Below, in pieces: positions 15,795 through 28,223 of a stretch of DNA of 38,037 nucleotides. How positions within the stretch are numbered: position 1 is the stretch's first letter; the number at the start of each line of letters is the position of its first letter. Below the pieces are notes generated by a model. That model was not told the origin of the DNA. It saw only the letters and a program-made list of their open reading frames with translations, and did no database searches. Source of the DNA: a bacterium (GTDB lineage Bacteria > Chloroflexota > Dormibacteria > Aeolococcales > Bog-877); contig JAJYPP010000027.1 in the NCBI GenBank assembly GCA_021795235.1, positions 1 to 38,037 of the forward strand, written 5' to 3'. A program made the position numbers and the translations under genes.

Positions 15795-16619
15795 GTGCCC
15801 GAGCTGCCAGAGGTCGAGACCATCGTGCGGGATCTGCGTCCCCACCTGTTGGGCCAGCGGATCGCTCAGGTTGTCCATCTCAATCCCCAGGTTCTGCGTC
15901 ACCCAGGGCCTGCCGAGTTGTTGTCCAGCCTGCCGGGACAGCTGGCCGTGGGCATGACCCGCCGCGGCAAGTTCATCCATCTGCGCCTGGACTCGGGGCA
16001 GACCCTGGTGGTGCACCTGGGAATGAGCGGCAGCCTGATCGTGGCGGCGGCCGATCTGCCGGCTTTGCCCCACACCCATCTGCGGCTCCGGCTCAGCTCC
16101 GGTGTAGAACTCAGATATCGGGACCCTCGCCGCTTCGGGCGGGTCGCCCTCGGCGAGGAGGTGGTCCTACGGGGGCTCGGGGTGGTGCCGGTATTGGGGG
16201 ATGAGCCCCTGGGCCGAGGCTTTCCCAGCCCGGGCGTGCACGCCGCTCTGAGAAGGTCGGCACGGCCGGTGAAGGCGGTGTTGCTGGACCAGGCGGTGAT
16301 CGCCGGCTGCGGCAACATATATGCGGACGAGGCCTGCTTCCTGGCGCGGGTGCGACCGTCCCGCCCGGCCCTGAGGCTCAGTGCCCGCGAGAGGACCAGG
16401 GTCCTGGCCGCGCTGCCGATTGTGATGCGAGAGGCGATCAGGCGCCGGGGCACCTCCTTCTCGGATTACCGCGACGGCTTCGGCGCCAAGGGCGAGGCCT
16501 TCGAGGCCCTGCTCGTGTACGGAAGAGGGGGCAGCGGCTGCGTCCGCTGCGGTAGTACGCTGCGCCAGGCCACGGTGGCGGGCCGGACCACGGTTTTTTG
16601 CGTGAGGTGTCAGCAGTGA
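15795..16619 (+). CDS. mutM: formamidopyrimidine-DNA glycosylase
   Basis: A 274-residue base-excision repair enzyme that removes 8-oxoguanine and formamidopyrimidines and nicks the abasic site. The N-terminal PELPEVETI carries the catalytic Pro and Glu; Lys in TRRGKFIHL and the H2TH helix IAGCGNIYADEACF are present. The C-terminal zinc finger is complete: CVRCG near 247 and FCVRC at the end. The GTG start at 15795 follows GGGGGGAG. The stop overlaps the next gene's GTG by four bases. Its place directly after polA makes a repair operon. Confidence 0.97.
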   Translation: MPELPEVETIVRDLRPHLLGQRIAQVVHLNPQVLRHPGPAELLSSLPGQLAVGMTRRGKFIHLRLDSGQTLVVHLGMSGSLIVAAADLPALPHTHLRLRLSSGVELRYRDPRRFGRVALGEEVVLRGLGVVPVLGDEPLGRGFPSPGVHAALRRSARPVKAVLLDQAVIAGCGNIYADEACFLARVRPSRPALRLSARERTRVLAALPIVMREAIRRRGTSFSDYRDGFGAKGEAFEALLVYGRGGSGCVRCGSTLRQATVAGRTTVFCVRCQQ

Positions 16620-17667
16620 GTCGACGGGTGGCGGTGGTCTCGTTCGATGACATCCCGCCCATCGGGGGCCAGGGTAGATACGTGGCGGCTCTGGAGCAGC
16701 AGATGCCCATCGAGGGCTATCAGGTCCACATGGTCAGCCCCAAGCGAGGGCCCTGGGGGGAGGCCCCCAGGATTCCCAGGCGGACGAGGCGACCTCCGCT
16801 GGATTTCTCCATGTACCTTCGGCGGCATATCCAGCTGGTGGCTCAGGAGGTCCGGCCGGATCTCTGGCACTATCAAGGGGGACCCGGAGGCGTGATGGTG
16901 AGGCGCCACCCTCCCGACGCACCCATGATCTACACCTCCCACCACACCTATCGGACCGCCCACGGCCGCAACCTCGGGTCCATGCCGATGGGGTATCTGG
17001 AGTCCCGGGGGTACCGGCTGGCGGAGCACGTGATCGCTGTCAGCCCTTCGACCGCCGCGTCTCTGATGGCGGACTCGGGGGTTCCCAAGGACCGGATCTC
17101 GGTGATCCCCTCAGGGGTCGATACCAGCTGGCTGCAACCGCCCCCTGACGAGGCCGCGCGCGACACCATCCTGTTTGTCGGGCGGCTGATCCCGGCCAAG
17201 GGGGTTCAGTACTTCGTGGCGATGTTTCGGACCCTCGCCCAGGAGCACCCGGATCTGATCGCCGAGGTCTGCGGGGACGGGGTGCTCCTACCGGTCGCGA
17301 TGGGGGCCGCGGAGAAGTTGCAGGGCCGGCTGCGGGTCCTGGGTCGGGTGGAGGACGACGACCTGCGGGAGTCCTACCGCCGGGCACGGGTGTTCGTGAT
17401 GCCCTCCCGATTCGAGGGGCTGGGCCTGGTGGCCCTGGAGGCGATGGCCTGCGGCACCCCGGTGGTGGGCATGGACGTCCCTGGCCTTAGGGACATGCGC
17501 GACACCGGGATCACCCTGGTGAAGGCGGACGATCAGAAGGCGATGCACGACGAGGTCAACCGCCTGCTCTTGGACGGCGCCCGCTGGCGGGAGCTCTCCG
17601 CCCAGGCGCTGGAGGTGGTGCGGGCCCGCTATTCCTGGGATTGTGTCAGGCCCCGGATAGCCGAGGT

Positions 17668-19533
<1,866 letters not shown>

Positions 19534-19596
19534 CGCGGGGTTCCCTCGGGCGGCTTCTGGCCAGAAGGCGGGATGCGGGCTGCCGCCGGCGGCTGG

Positions 19597-19602
19597 CATA
19601 CT
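19597..19602 (+). promoter_or_regulatory. -10 hexamer of uvrB, leaderless spacing
   Basis: CATACT ends six bases before the GTG start of uvrB at 19609 and no ribosome binding site is present. The message probably begins at the start codon. No clear -35 is seen. Confidence 0.45.
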
Positions 19603-19608
19603 CGAGCG

Positions 19609-21630
19609 GTGCCCAGCCTGCGACTAGCCGCGCCCTTCACTCCGACCGGAGACCAGCCCCAGGCCATCGCGGCGCTGCAGCGTGGTCTGGAGCGTGGCGA
19701 CAGGCACCAGGTGTTACTGGGGGTGACGGGCAGCGGCAAGACTTTCACGATCTCCAATGTCATCGCTGAGCAGGGGCGGCCGGTGCTGGTGCTGAGTCCC
19801 AACAAGACCCTGGCCGCCCAGCTCTGGGCGGAGTTCAAGGCCTTCTTTCCGGACAACGCGGTCGAATACTTCGTCTCCTACTACGACTACTACCAGCCCG
19901 AGGCCTACATCCCGCGCACCGACACGTACATCGAGAAGGATTCCTCCCGCAACGAGGAGATCGACCGCCTCCGCAACGCCGCCACCCGCTCATTGCTGAC
20001 CCGGCGGGACGTCATCGTGGTGGCCTCGATCTCCTGCATCTACGGAGTGGGCTCCCCAGAAGATTACCTCGGTGAGTCGGTCAGCCTTCGTCCTGGAGAC
20101 AGCTGGAGGCGCGACATCCTGCTGCGCAAGTTCGCCAACCTCCAGTACGCCCGCAACGACACCGACTTCGCCAGGAGCCGATTCAGGGTGCGCGGCGACA
20201 CCGTGGACATCCAGCCGGCCTACGAGGAGGTTGCCAGCCGGATCTTCTTCTTCGGCGACGAGGTGGAGCGGATTGTCGACTTTGACCCCCTGACTGGCGA
20301 GATCCTGGCCGAACGGGGTCAGCTGGATGTGTTCCCGGCCTCCCACTACGTGACTCCCAAGGACAAGTTGGACCGGGCCCTCCGAGCCATAGAGGAGGAG
20401 CTGGAGCAGCGACTCCGGGAGCTGGACGTGGAGGGCAAACTCCTGGAAGCGCAGCGGCTGCGCCAGCGCACCCTGTTCGACCTCGAGATGATGCGCGAGA
20501 CCGGGAGCTGCGCCGGAATCGAGAACTACTCTCGCCACCTCACCGGCCGCCAGGAGGGCGAGCGCCCCTTCACCCTGATGGACTTCCTGCCGGAGGACAC
20601 CCTGATCGTCGTGGACGAATCCCACGTGGCCGTGCCTCAGATCGGGGGCATGTACGGTGGCGATCGCTCCCGCAAGCTGCCGCTGGTCGAGTACGGCTTC
20701 CGGCTGCCGTCGGCCCTGGACAATCGGCCCCTCACCTTTGCCGAGTGGGAGGCCTCGGTCGGCCAGCTGATCTACGTGTCGGCCACACCGGGGCCCTACG
20801 AGATGGAGCGGGCGTCGCAGGTGGTGGAGCAGCTGCTGCGCCCGACCGGCCTGCTCGACCCCCCCATCGAGGTGAGGGGGTCGCACGGGCAGATAGACGA
20901 CCTGTTGGAGGAGATAGCCAAGACGGTGGCCCGGGGCCAGCGGGCCTTGGTCACCACGCTCACCAAGCGCATGGCCGAGGACCTCACCGACTACCTGAAG
21001 GAGTCAGGCGTCAAGGTGCAGTACCTGCACTCGGACGTCAACACCCTGGAGCGGGTGGAGGTCATTCGGGACCTGCGCCTGGGGGTCTACGACGTGGTGG
21101 TGGGGATCAACCTCCTGCGAGAGGGGCTCGACCTTCCCGAGGTCAGTTTCATCGCCATCCTGGACGCCGACAAGGAGGGCTTCCTGCGTGGCTACCGGTC
21201 GCTCATCCAGACCGCCGGCAGAGCCGCCCGCAACGCCGACGGCCGGGTGATCATGTACGCCGACTCCGTGTCAGACGCCATGCGCCAGACCGTGGCTGAG
21301 ACCGAGCGCCGCCGGGGGATCCAGGAGGGTTACAACCTGGAGCACGGGATCACCCCCACCACCATCGTCAAGGCCATCCGAGAGCAGGAGATGAGCCGAC
21401 AGGCGCAAGATGAGGCGGCGGTGGAGTTCCAGGAGGCCCGCGGACTGCCTCCGGACGAGCTCTTGAGGCTGACGCTCGAGCTGGAGAAGGCCATGAAGCG
21501 GGCCGCCTCCAATCTGGAGTTCGAGCGGGCGGCGGCCCTGCGGGACCGGCTGGTGGCGCTCCGCCGAGACGCTGACCAAGCGCCTCAACCGGCCCCCCGC
21601 CGCCCGGTCAGACGCAGGAGAGGGCCGTGA
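19609..21630 (+). CDS. uvrB: excinuclease ABC subunit UvrB
   Basis: A 673-residue damage-verifying helicase-like subunit of nucleotide excision repair. Walker A is [10 protein letters not shown] near 38; the DNA-inserting beta-hairpin is [12 protein letters not shown] near 90. Helicase motifs include [11 protein letters not shown] near 336, [14 protein letters not shown] near 499 and QTAGRAARN near 534. The C-terminal UVR domain, which binds UvrC, is at about 620-665. The open frame extends far upstream antisense to the ABC-F gene, but UvrB homology begins at GTG 19609. The stop overlaps treX by four bases, putting a repair gene at the head of a carbohydrate operon. It is divergent from the ABC-F gene across 75 bases. 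Confidence 0.97.
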   Translation: MPSLRLAAPFTPTGDQPQAIAALQRGLERGDRHQVLLGVTGSGKTFTISNVIAEQGRPVLVLSPNKTLAAQLWAEFKAFFPDNAVEYFVSYYDYYQPEAYIPRTDTYIEKDSSRNEEIDRLRNAATRSLLTRRDVIVVASISCIYGVGSPEDYLGESVSLRPGDSWRRDILLRKFANLQYARNDTDFARSRFRVRGDTVDIQPAYEEVASRIFFFGDEVERIVDFDPLTGEILAERGQLDVFPASHYVTPKDKLDRALRAIEEELEQRLRELDVEGKLLEAQRLRQRTLFDLEMMRETGSCAGIENYSRHLTGRQEGERPFTLMDFLPEDTLIVVDESHVAVPQIGGMYGGDRSRKLPLVEYGFRLPSALDNRPLTFAEWEASVGQLIYVSATPGPYEMERASQVVEQLLRPTGLLDPPIEVRGSHGQIDDLLEEIAKTVARGQRALVTTLTKRMAEDLTDYLKESGVKVQYLHSDVNTLERVEVIRDLRLGVYDVVVGINLLREGLDLPEVSFIAILDADKEGFLRGYRSLIQTAGRAARNADGRVIMYADSVSDAMRQTVAETERRRGIQEGYNLEHGITPTTIVKAIREQEMSRQAQDEAAVEFQEARGLPPDELLRLTLELEKAMKRAASNLEFERAAALRDRLVALRRDADQAPQPAPRRPVRRRRGP

Positions 21631-23747
21631 CCCGGTTCTGGCCCGGCCAGGCCTACCCACTGGGGGCGACCTGGGATGGTAGTGGCACCAACTTTTCCAT
21701 CTTCTCCGAGGCCGGCGAGCGGGTGGAGCTGTGCCTGTTCGAGGAAGACGGTAGCGAGCAGCGTCTCGACCTGGTCGAGGTGGACGGGTTCTGCTGGCAC
21801 GGCTACCTGCCCGGGATCGGTCCCGGCCAGCGCTATGGGTATCGGGTCCATGGCAACTACGACCCCGCCCGCGGCGAGCGCTGCAATCCCGCCAACCTGG
21901 TCTTGGATCCCTACGCCAAGGCGATCGAGGGGACGGTCAAGTGGGATCGGTCGGTCTATGGCTACGAGTTCGGCAGTCCCGACGGGGATGGAGCCCCCAA
22001 TCGGACCGACTCCAAGCGGTCGGTGCCCCGCTCGGTGGTGGTGGACCCGTCATTCGACTGGGGAGCGGATCGGCAGCTGCGCACCCCCTGGAACGAGACC
22101 GTGGTCTACGAAGCGCACGTCCGCGGGCTCACCAAGCTGCACCCGGAGGTACCGCCGGAGCTGCGCGGCACCTACGCGGGTCTGGGCAGCCCGGCCGTGA
22201 TAGAGCACCTGCGCGGGCTGGGGGTCAGCGCGGTGGAGCTGCTGCCAGTCCACCAGTTCATCCATGACCACGCGCTGGTGCGGAGGGGTCTGCGCAACTA
22301 CTGGGGCTACAACTCGATCGGCTTTCTGGCCCCTCACAACCAGTACAGCGCCTCGGGCCAGCGCGGCCAGCAGGTAACCGAGTTCAAGCAGATGGTCAAG
22401 GCCCTCCACGAGGGCGGCATCGAGGTGATCCTTGACGTGGTGTACAACCACACCGCCGAGGGCAGCAACCTCGGCCCCACCCTCTGTTTCAGAGGGATCG
22501 ACAACGCAGCGTATTACCGGCTCCTGCCCGACGACCCCCGCTACAACATGGACTACACCGGGACCGGCAACACCTTGAACATGCGCCATCCCCACGTGCT
22601 CCAGCTGATCATGGACAGCCTGCGCTACTGGATCCGGGAGATGCACGTGGACGGGTTCCGCTTCGACCTGGCCTCCGCCCTGGCCCGGGAGCTCCATGAT
22701 GTGGACCGGCTCTCGGCGTTCTTCGACATCATCCAACAGGACCCAGTCATCAACCAGGTAAAGCTCATCGCCGAGCCATGGGATGTCGGTGAGGGCGGCT
22801 ACCAGGTGGGCAACTTCCCCCCTCTGTGGTCCGAGTGGAACGGCAAGTACCGGGACACCGTGCGGGACTACTGGCGCGGTGCCGAGAGCGGAGTGGCGGA
22901 GTTCGCCTACCGGCTCACCGGCAGCTCCGACCTGTACGCGTCCAATGGCCGGCGCCCCTTTGCCAGCGTCAACTTCGTCACCTGCCATGACGGCTTCACC
23001 TTGCGCGATCTGGTCAGCTTCCACGACAAACACAACCAGGACAACGGCGAGGACAACCGCGATGGCACCGACGACAACCGCTCCTGGAATTGTGGTGCAG
23101 AGGGGCCCACGGAGGACCCTGCGACGCTGGAGTTGAGAGCGCGGCAACAGCGCAACTTCCTGGCCACCCTGATGCTTTCGCAGGGGGTGCCGATGCTCCT
23201 GGCCGGCGACGAGTTCGGCCGGTCGCAACAGGGCAACAACAACGCCTTCTGTCAGGACAACGAGATCTCCTGGGTCGACTGGACTCTCCGGGAGACGAAC
23301 CACGACCTCTTGGAGTTCACCCGCGCGATGATCCGCCTGCGCCGCCAGAACCGGGTCCTGCGCCGCCGGCGTTGGTTCGAAGGCATCAGCCTGCACGGGC
23401 AGGGGGTCTCCGACATCGGCTGGTTCACACCCCAGGGGGAGGAGATGGCGGAAGAGGAGTGGGGCCAGGGGTTCGTCAAGTCAATCGCGGTGTTCCTGAA
23501 TGGGCGCGCCAGCCTCTCGCCAGATCTGCACGGCCAGGCAGCTCCCAGTGCCAGCCTGTGCATCCTGTTCAATGCTCACAGCGATGTGGTGGAGTTCAGG
23601 CTGCCGAGCATTGAGTGGGGCGACGGATGGAGGCAGGTCGAGAACACCGCCACTGGGAACGGGTCAGAAGAGGGCCGACACTTCGAGTCCGGGGACAAGA
23701 TCCCGGTCGCCGCCCGCTCCCTGATGATCCTCATGCAGGGTGAGTGA
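21627..23747 (+). CDS. treX: glycogen debranching enzyme TreX/GlgX
   Basis: A 706-residue GH13 enzyme with an N-terminal CBM48 domain ([20 protein letters not shown]). It cleaves alpha-1,6 branches of glycogen to give linear maltodextrin, the substrate for TreY. Catalytic regions are [15 protein letters not shown] near 271, the nucleophile in [11 protein letters not shown] near 341, the acid/base Glu in [15 protein letters not shown] near 382, and [20 protein letters not shown] near 453. The name treX rather than glgX rests on the trehalose pathway genes nearby. The GTG start overlaps the uvrB stop; the next gene overlaps its end by eight bases. Confidence 0.93.
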   Translation: MTRFWPGQAYPLGATWDGSGTNFSIFSEAGERVELCLFEEDGSEQRLDLVEVDGFCWHGYLPGIGPGQRYGYRVHGNYDPARGERCNPANLVLDPYAKAIEGTVKWDRSVYGYEFGSPDGDGAPNRTDSKRSVPRSVVVDPSFDWGADRQLRTPWNETVVYEAHVRGLTKLHPEVPPELRGTYAGLGSPAVIEHLRGLGVSAVELLPVHQFIHDHALVRRGLRNYWGYNSIGFLAPHNQYSASGQRGQQVTEFKQMVKALHEGGIEVILDVVYNHTAEGSNLGPTLCFRGIDNAAYYRLLPDDPRYNMDYTGTGNTLNMRHPHVLQLIMDSLRYWIREMHVDGFRFDLASALARELHDVDRLSAFFDIIQQDPVINQVKLIAEPWDVGEGGYQVGNFPPLWSEWNGKYRDTVRDYWRGAESGVAEFAYRLTGSSDLYASNGRRPFASVNFVTCHDGFTLRDLVSFHDKHNQDNGEDNRDGTDDNRSWNCGAEGPTEDPATLELRARQQRNFLATLMLSQGVPMLLAGDEFGRSQQGNNNAFCQDNEISWVDWTLRETNHDLLEFTRAMIRLRRQNRVLRRRRWFEGISLHGQGVSDIGWFTPQGEEMAEEEWGQGFVKSIAVFLNGRASLSPDLHGQAAPSASLCILFNAHSDVVEFRLPSIEWGDGWRQVENTATGNGSEEGRHFESGDKIPVAARSLMILMQGE

Positions 23748-25722
23748 GGCCGCACCGCGGCTCGCCCTGGTTGTCCACTTTCACCAGCCGGTCGGCAACC
23801 TGGATCGGGTGGTGGCCCATGCCACGCGGCGCTGTTACCTACCATTTCTGCGGGTGGTGGAGGCCCATCCCCGGATCCCCTGGACGCTGCATTACTCCGG
23901 CTGCCTGCTGCGCTGGTTGGAGGCCCACCAACCGGAGGTCCCCGAGCGCCTCGACCGTCTGGTCAGGGCCGGCGTGGTCGAGCTGATGACCGGTGGCATG
24001 GAGGAGCCCATCCTCGCCTCGATACCGGAGCGCGACCAACTGGCTCAGGTGGAGCGGATGTCAAACCTCTTGCGAGCCCGCTTCGGGGTCTCGCCCAAGG
24101 GGCTGTGGCTCACTGAGCGGGTCTGGGAGCCGACCCTGCCCGCGGTCCTCAACCGTGTGGGGGTTTCCCACACCGTGATCGACGACACCAGTCTGCGGGC
24201 GGTGGGGGTTCTACCAGGGCAGGAGGCGGGGCCGTGGGTGACTGAGTTCGAAGGCGAGGCGGTGCGGCTGGTGGGAGCGAGCCGCGGACTGCGCTATCTC
24301 ATCCCCTACGGGAGCCCTGAGGCGGTGATGCGGGAGGTGGACCGGGCTGGACCTGGAGGGCTGGTGGTCTACGCGGACGACGGCGAGAAGTTCGGCGAGT
24401 GGCCCGACACCCACGAGCAGGTCTACGGTCGCCGTTGGCTCGACCGCCTCCTGGTAGCGCTCGAGGGGGCGACCGACGCGGGAAGACTGCGGGTGGTGCC
24501 GGTCGGCGCCGCGGCGGCGGCGCCGCCACGCGGCCGGGTCTACCTGCCGTCCTGCTCCTACGACGAGATGATGCGGTGGGCGCTGCCCACCCCGGCCCGG
24601 CACGCCATGGAGCTGTCCCTGGCCGCCGTCGGCAAGGGGGGCCAGGAGGGGCTGCGGAGCTTCGTGCGGGGGGCTCCCTGGCAGGAGTTCCTGGCGAAGT
24701 ACCCTGAGGTGGCCAGGTTGCACCAGGCGATGTTGAGAGTCAGTCGCAAGGTGGACCGAGCCGGTCGGCCCGACGCGGCCGTCGAGCACCTGCACATGGC
24801 CCAGTGCAACTGCGCCTACTGGCACGGGACCTTTGGGGGCGCGTATCTGACGTTTCTCCGGCTTGAGCTCTGGCGCCAGCTGGTGCTGGCCGAGCAGGCT
24901 GCTGACCTCAACCTGGGACCGCCTCCCAGCCACGGCATCGACGTGCTCGAGGTGCCGGGGGGGGAGGAGATCCGCGTCTGGGGCCCCTGGGGCTACGCCA
25001 CCGTGGCCCCCAGCCTGGGCGGGCAGGTGGTGGAGTTCATCTCCAGGGGGGGAGCGGCCAATCTGACAGCGGTCATGGGCAGGCACCAGGAGGCGTATCA
25101 CCTGCCCTCCCCGGACGCGGCCCCCACCGACCAGTCGTTGGAAATGGGCATCTCGGTGGCGCCCAGCTCACCGTCGCTCGACGACCTCGTCTTCGACACC
25201 GTGGAGGTCGGTGCTCTGCGGGACTCCATCGACGGGCGAGTGCTCGACGCGGGCTACGACTGGGAGCCCACCTCCCAGGGGGTGCGGTTGCGCTGGCAGG
25301 GAGAGGGGGTCAGTTTGGAGAAGTCCATTGCCGCCACAGCTGAAGGCCTGGAGGCCGTCTACTCCCTGCGCCCCACCGGTGAAATCTGGCGCGGCTCGCT
25401 GCGGGTAGAGCTCAGAAGCTGTCCCGCCGCGCCGGGTCGGACCGCGGACGGGGTGAGGGCCCGGCGTCACGCGGGAGGATGGGTGGTGGACCAACCGGGG
25501 GCCACAGCCCACCTGCTGGTTGAGACCACACCACCGGCAGATCCCGAGGCCGTGCAACTGGCGGCGATTGGGGCCACCCTCAAGGGCTGGGAGGAGATGC
25601 AGCAGGGCATGAGCCTGAGCTGGACCTGGAACCTGGAGGCGACCGCGGAGCAGCCAAGTGAAGTCAGGATCTTGCTTCTCCCGGTGGTCTCCCGCCACCT
25701 GGCGGCCAGAGCCCGGGCCTGA
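23740..25722 (+). CDS. GH57 4-alpha-glucanotransferase or alpha-amylase
   Basis: A 660-residue GH57 protein with a (beta/alpha)7 catalytic barrel and C-terminal DUF1925/DUF1926-type beta domains. The five GH57 regions are visible: HFHQP at 13-17, ELMTGGMEEPIL near 79, WLTERVWEP near 124 with the nucleophile Glu, YADDGEKFGEWP near 211 with the catalytic Asp, and HLHMAQCNCAYWHGTFGG near 350. This resembles Thermococcus-type 4-alpha-glucanotransferase, which shuffles maltodextrin chains; hydrolysis is also possible. The GTG start lies inside treX with an 8-base overlap. After TreX debranching, chain-length adjustment here could suit TreY. Confidence 0.9.
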   Translation: MSEAAPRLALVVHFHQPVGNLDRVVAHATRRCYLPFLRVVEAHPRIPWTLHYSGCLLRWLEAHQPEVPERLDRLVRAGVVELMTGGMEEPILASIPERDQLAQVERMSNLLRARFGVSPKGLWLTERVWEPTLPAVLNRVGVSHTVIDDTSLRAVGVLPGQEAGPWVTEFEGEAVRLVGASRGLRYLIPYGSPEAVMREVDRAGPGGLVVYADDGEKFGEWPDTHEQVYGRRWLDRLLVALEGATDAGRLRVVPVGAAAAAPPRGRVYLPSCSYDEMMRWALPTPARHAMELSLAAVGKGGQEGLRSFVRGAPWQEFLAKYPEVARLHQAMLRVSRKVDRAGRPDAAVEHLHMAQCNCAYWHGTFGGAYLTFLRLELWRQLVLAEQAADLNLGPPPSHGIDVLEVPGGEEIRVWGPWGYATVAPSLGGQVVEFISRGGAANLTAVMGRHQEAYHLPSPDAAPTDQSLEMGISVAPSSPSLDDLVFDTVEVGALRDSIDGRVLDAGYDWEPTSQGVRLRWQGEGVSLEKSIAATAEGLEAVYSLRPTGEIWRGSLRVELRSCPAAPGRTADGVRARRHAGGWVVDQPGATAHLLVETTPPADPEAVQLAAIGATLKGWEEMQQGMSLSWTWNLEATAEQPSEVRILLLPVVSRHLAARARA

Positions 25723-25740
25723 GGCCGCTGCCCTCTCAGG
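25718..25740 (+). terminator. stem-loop over the GH57 stop codon
   Basis: CCTGAG (25718-25723) pairs with CTCAGG (25735-25740) across 11 bases; the stop TGA is within the left arm. There is no T-run. The stem is short, but its position matches other operon ends in this window. Confidence 0.45.
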
Positions 25741-26299
25741 AGTTGGCGACCGCCGCCGACCGGTGCAGGAGGTCGCGCAGGGCCGCAGGACCTCCGTGAC
25801 TCGCCGGACCATGCCAGTTGTGGCTCAGTTGGAACCACGGCCCCGTTCGTTCCCGGGCCGTCCTCGGACGGTACAGGCGGCGGTTCAGATGCCGACCGAC
25901 TCGGCACCTGGAGAGCGGAAGTGAGACCGCCGCTTCGGTGGTCTGCGTTCCGCGGTGAGGTCAGAACCGAACCCGGCCACGGTAGAGGAACCCCGAGAAG
26001 GGGTGTCACCAGCAGTGGGCTCACTGGAGTTCACTCAATGGCAACGGGTGCCGCGCCGGCCAGCTGCCGGGCCGGGCTGGTCACAGCAAGTCGCCCCGCT
26101 CTCGGCCAGGGTCGGCACTGAGGTCGTCGCGGATCCAGCGATGCCCACAACTTGGCATCGCGGGTCCGGCGACGGTGGCGGGGCGCCACTGGCAGCAGTG
26201 CGCTGAGGGACCCGACTCCCGCGTTCCCGTGGAGCCGGGGGGCGTGGTTCGGAGTCGAATTCAAGTGCTGCGGCGTGTCCGGGCTATGCTGATCCATGG
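25741..26299. other. intergenic region before typA
   Basis: About 560 bases contain no convincing gene; the open frames are Arg/Pro/Ala-rich shadows without ribosome binding sites. The region holds the strong hairpin at 26130-26168, listed separately. TATGCT at 26285-26290 lies nine bases before the typA ATG and is a likely -10 element, so typA may have little or no leader. Confidence 0.5.
26130..26168 (+). ncRNA. strong two-part hairpin of unknown role
   Basis: GCGATGCC (26138-26145) pairs perfectly with GGCATCGC (26154-26161) around the loop CACAACTT. Outside it, CGGATCC (26130-26136) pairs with GGGTCCG (26162-26168) with one G-T pair and a single bulged A. The total is 15 pairs. It is about 130 bases from typA and over 400 from the preceding gene end. 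It could be part of an RNA, a regulatory leader or a protein-binding palindrome; no T-tract follows. Confidence 0.35.
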
Positions 26300-28150
26300 A
26301 TGGAGATCAGAGAAGACCTGCGCAACGTGGCGATCATCGCCCACGTGGACCACGGCAAGACCACCCTGGTGGATGCCATGCTGCGTCAGACCGGTGCGTT
26401 CCGGGCCAATATGGAGCTCACCGACCGGGTGCTTGACTCCGGAGACCTGGAGCGGGAGAAGGGCATCACCATCCTGGCCAAGCACACCGGCATCGAGTAC
26501 CTGGGCACCCGGATCACCATCGTCGACACCCCGGGCCACGCCGACTTTGGAGGTGAGGTGGAGCGGGCGCTGGCGATGGTGGACGGAGTGCTGCTGCTGG
26601 TGGACGCCTCCGAGGGCCCGCTGCCTCAGACTCGATTCGTCCTGCGCAAGACCCTGGAGGCCAAGCTCAGCGTGGTGGTGGTCATCAACAAGGTGGACCG
26701 CCCCGATGCCCGGGTGGCGGAGGTCGTCCGCGAGGTCGAGGATCTCTTCCTGGACCTGGACGCCGCCGAGGATCAGCTGGACTTTCCGATTCTCTACGCG
26801 AGCGCCCGGCAGGGCTGGGTGAGCCCGGACCCCGCCCAGGTGGGAACCGACCTGGTCCCGCTGTTCGACACCATTCTGCGTTCGGTGCCGGCACCCGCCT
26901 TCGATCCCGAGCACCCCCTGCAGGCGCTGGTGACCAATCTGGACGCCTCGCCATACGTCGGCCGGCTGGCCATCTGCCGGATCCACCACGGCACCATGCG
27001 GCGGGGCGATCAGGTGGCCTGGTGCCGGGTTGACGGTAACGTGGTGCGCGCCAAGGTGACCGAGCTCTACGCCTCCCGCGCTCTGGATCGAGTCGATGTG
27101 GAGTCAGCCGGGCCTGGAGAGATAGTGGCGGTGGCCGGCTTCGGGGAGATCTCCATTGGCGACACGCTGGCCGATCCTGAAGACCCCCGGCCCCTGGCTG
27201 CGATTCTGGTCGACGAGCCCAGCCTGGCGATGACGCTGGGGATCAACACCTCGCCTCTGGCCGGCAGTGAGGGGACGAGGCTGACCGCCCGCCAGGTCAA
27301 GAACCGACTTGATCAGGAGCTGGTGGGAAATGTGTCTCTGCGGGTGCTGGGCCTGCCCCGGCCCGACACCTGGGAGGTGCAGGGCAGGGGGGAGTTGCAA
27401 CTGGCGGTCCTGGTGGAGACCATGCGAAGGGAAGGTTTCGAGCTCACCGTTGGCAAGCCACAGGTGGTGACCCGGCAGGTCGACGGGGTGCTCAACGAAC
27501 CGATGGAGCGGCTGGCGGTCGATGTGCCAGAGGAGTACCTGGGAGTCGTCACCCAGCTGCTTTCGCTGCGTAAGGGCCGCCTGGAGGAAATCGTCAACCA
27601 CGGGACCGGGTGGGTCAGGATGGACTACCGCGTGCCCGCGCGAGGGCTGGTCGGATTCCGCAGCGAGTTCCTGGTGGAGACCAGGGGAACCGGCGTCCTG
27701 CACAGTGTCTTCGACGGCTGGGAGCCCTGGCAGGGTGATCTCCGCACCCGCCGCAACGGCTCTATGGTGGCCGATCGACGCGGCAACGCCACCACCGAGG
27801 CCCTGCTTTCGCTGGAGGAGCGGGGCACCCTGCTGATAGCGCCTGGGACAGAGGTGTACGAGGGAATGGTGGTGGGGGAGAACGCCCGCGGTGAAGACAT
27901 GGACGTCAATCCCACCAAGGAGAAGAAGCTGACCAACATGCGCGCCTCCAGCGCCGACGAGACCGAACGGCTCAGCCCCCACCTGCAGCTTTCGCTGGAG
28001 CAGGCGCTGGAGTTCATCGGCGAGGACGAGTGTGTGGAGGTGACCCCGAAGTCGGTCAGGCTGCGCAAGGTGATCCTGGAGCAGACCATGCGGCAGCGGC
28101 AGCGGCGAAGGGGAAAGCACGAGTCCGAGCAGCGCGCTGGAGTCCATTGA
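26300..28150 (+). CDS. typA: ribosome-associated GTPase TypA/BipA
   Basis: A 616-residue translational GTPase that binds 70S ribosomes and assists 50S assembly under stress. GTPase motifs are [14 protein letters not shown] (G1, near 14), [10 protein letters not shown] (G2, TypA-like), [14 protein letters not shown] (G3) and INKVDRP (G4). Elongation-factor-like domains follow, then the TypA C-terminal domain with [15 protein letters not shown] and [12 protein letters not shown]. No ribosome binding site precedes the ATG. A TATGCT hexamer nine bases upstream suggests a leaderless or near-leaderless message. proC follows after 73 bases, with its own promoter-like sequence. Confidence 0.97.
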   Translation: MEIREDLRNVAIIAHVDHGKTTLVDAMLRQTGAFRANMELTDRVLDSGDLEREKGITILAKHTGIEYLGTRITIVDTPGHADFGGEVERALAMVDGVLLLVDASEGPLPQTRFVLRKTLEAKLSVVVVINKVDRPDARVAEVVREVEDLFLDLDAAEDQLDFPILYASARQGWVSPDPAQVGTDLVPLFDTILRSVPAPAFDPEHPLQALVTNLDASPYVGRLAICRIHHGTMRRGDQVAWCRVDGNVVRAKVTELYASRALDRVDVESAGPGEIVAVAGFGEISIGDTLADPEDPRPLAAILVDEPSLAMTLGINTSPLAGSEGTRLTARQVKNRLDQELVGNVSLRVLGLPRPDTWEVQGRGELQLAVLVETMRREGFELTVGKPQVVTRQVDGVLNEPMERLAVDVPEEYLGVVTQLLSLRKGRLEEIVNHGTGWVRMDYRVPARGLVGFRSEFLVETRGTGVLHSVFDGWEPWQGDLRTRRNGSMVADRRGNATTEALLSLEERGTLLIAPGTEVYEGMVVGENARGEDMDVNPTKEKKLTNMRASSADETERLSPHLQLSLEQALEFIGEDECVEVTPKSVRLRKVILEQTMRQRQRRRGKHESEQRAGVH

Positions 28151-28187
28151 GCTGCCGGCACGGGCTCTGGCCCAGATGACCGCCAGG

Positions 28188-28217
28188 TTGGCGGCGCCAG
28201 CCCTCAACGGTTAGTCT
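28188..28217 (+). promoter_or_regulatory. proC promoter with leaderless spacing
   Basis: TTGGCG (28188-28193) and TAGTCT (28212-28217) are separated by 18 bases. The -10 ends six bases before the proC ATG at 28224, so transcription probably starts at the A of the start codon. Confidence 0.5.
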
Positions 28218-28223
28218 CACTCA

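Noticed and set aside
22050-23396. 448-codon frame on the minus strand
   Set aside because: Antisense shadow of treX; the Val/His/Gln-rich composition is typical of the reverse frame.
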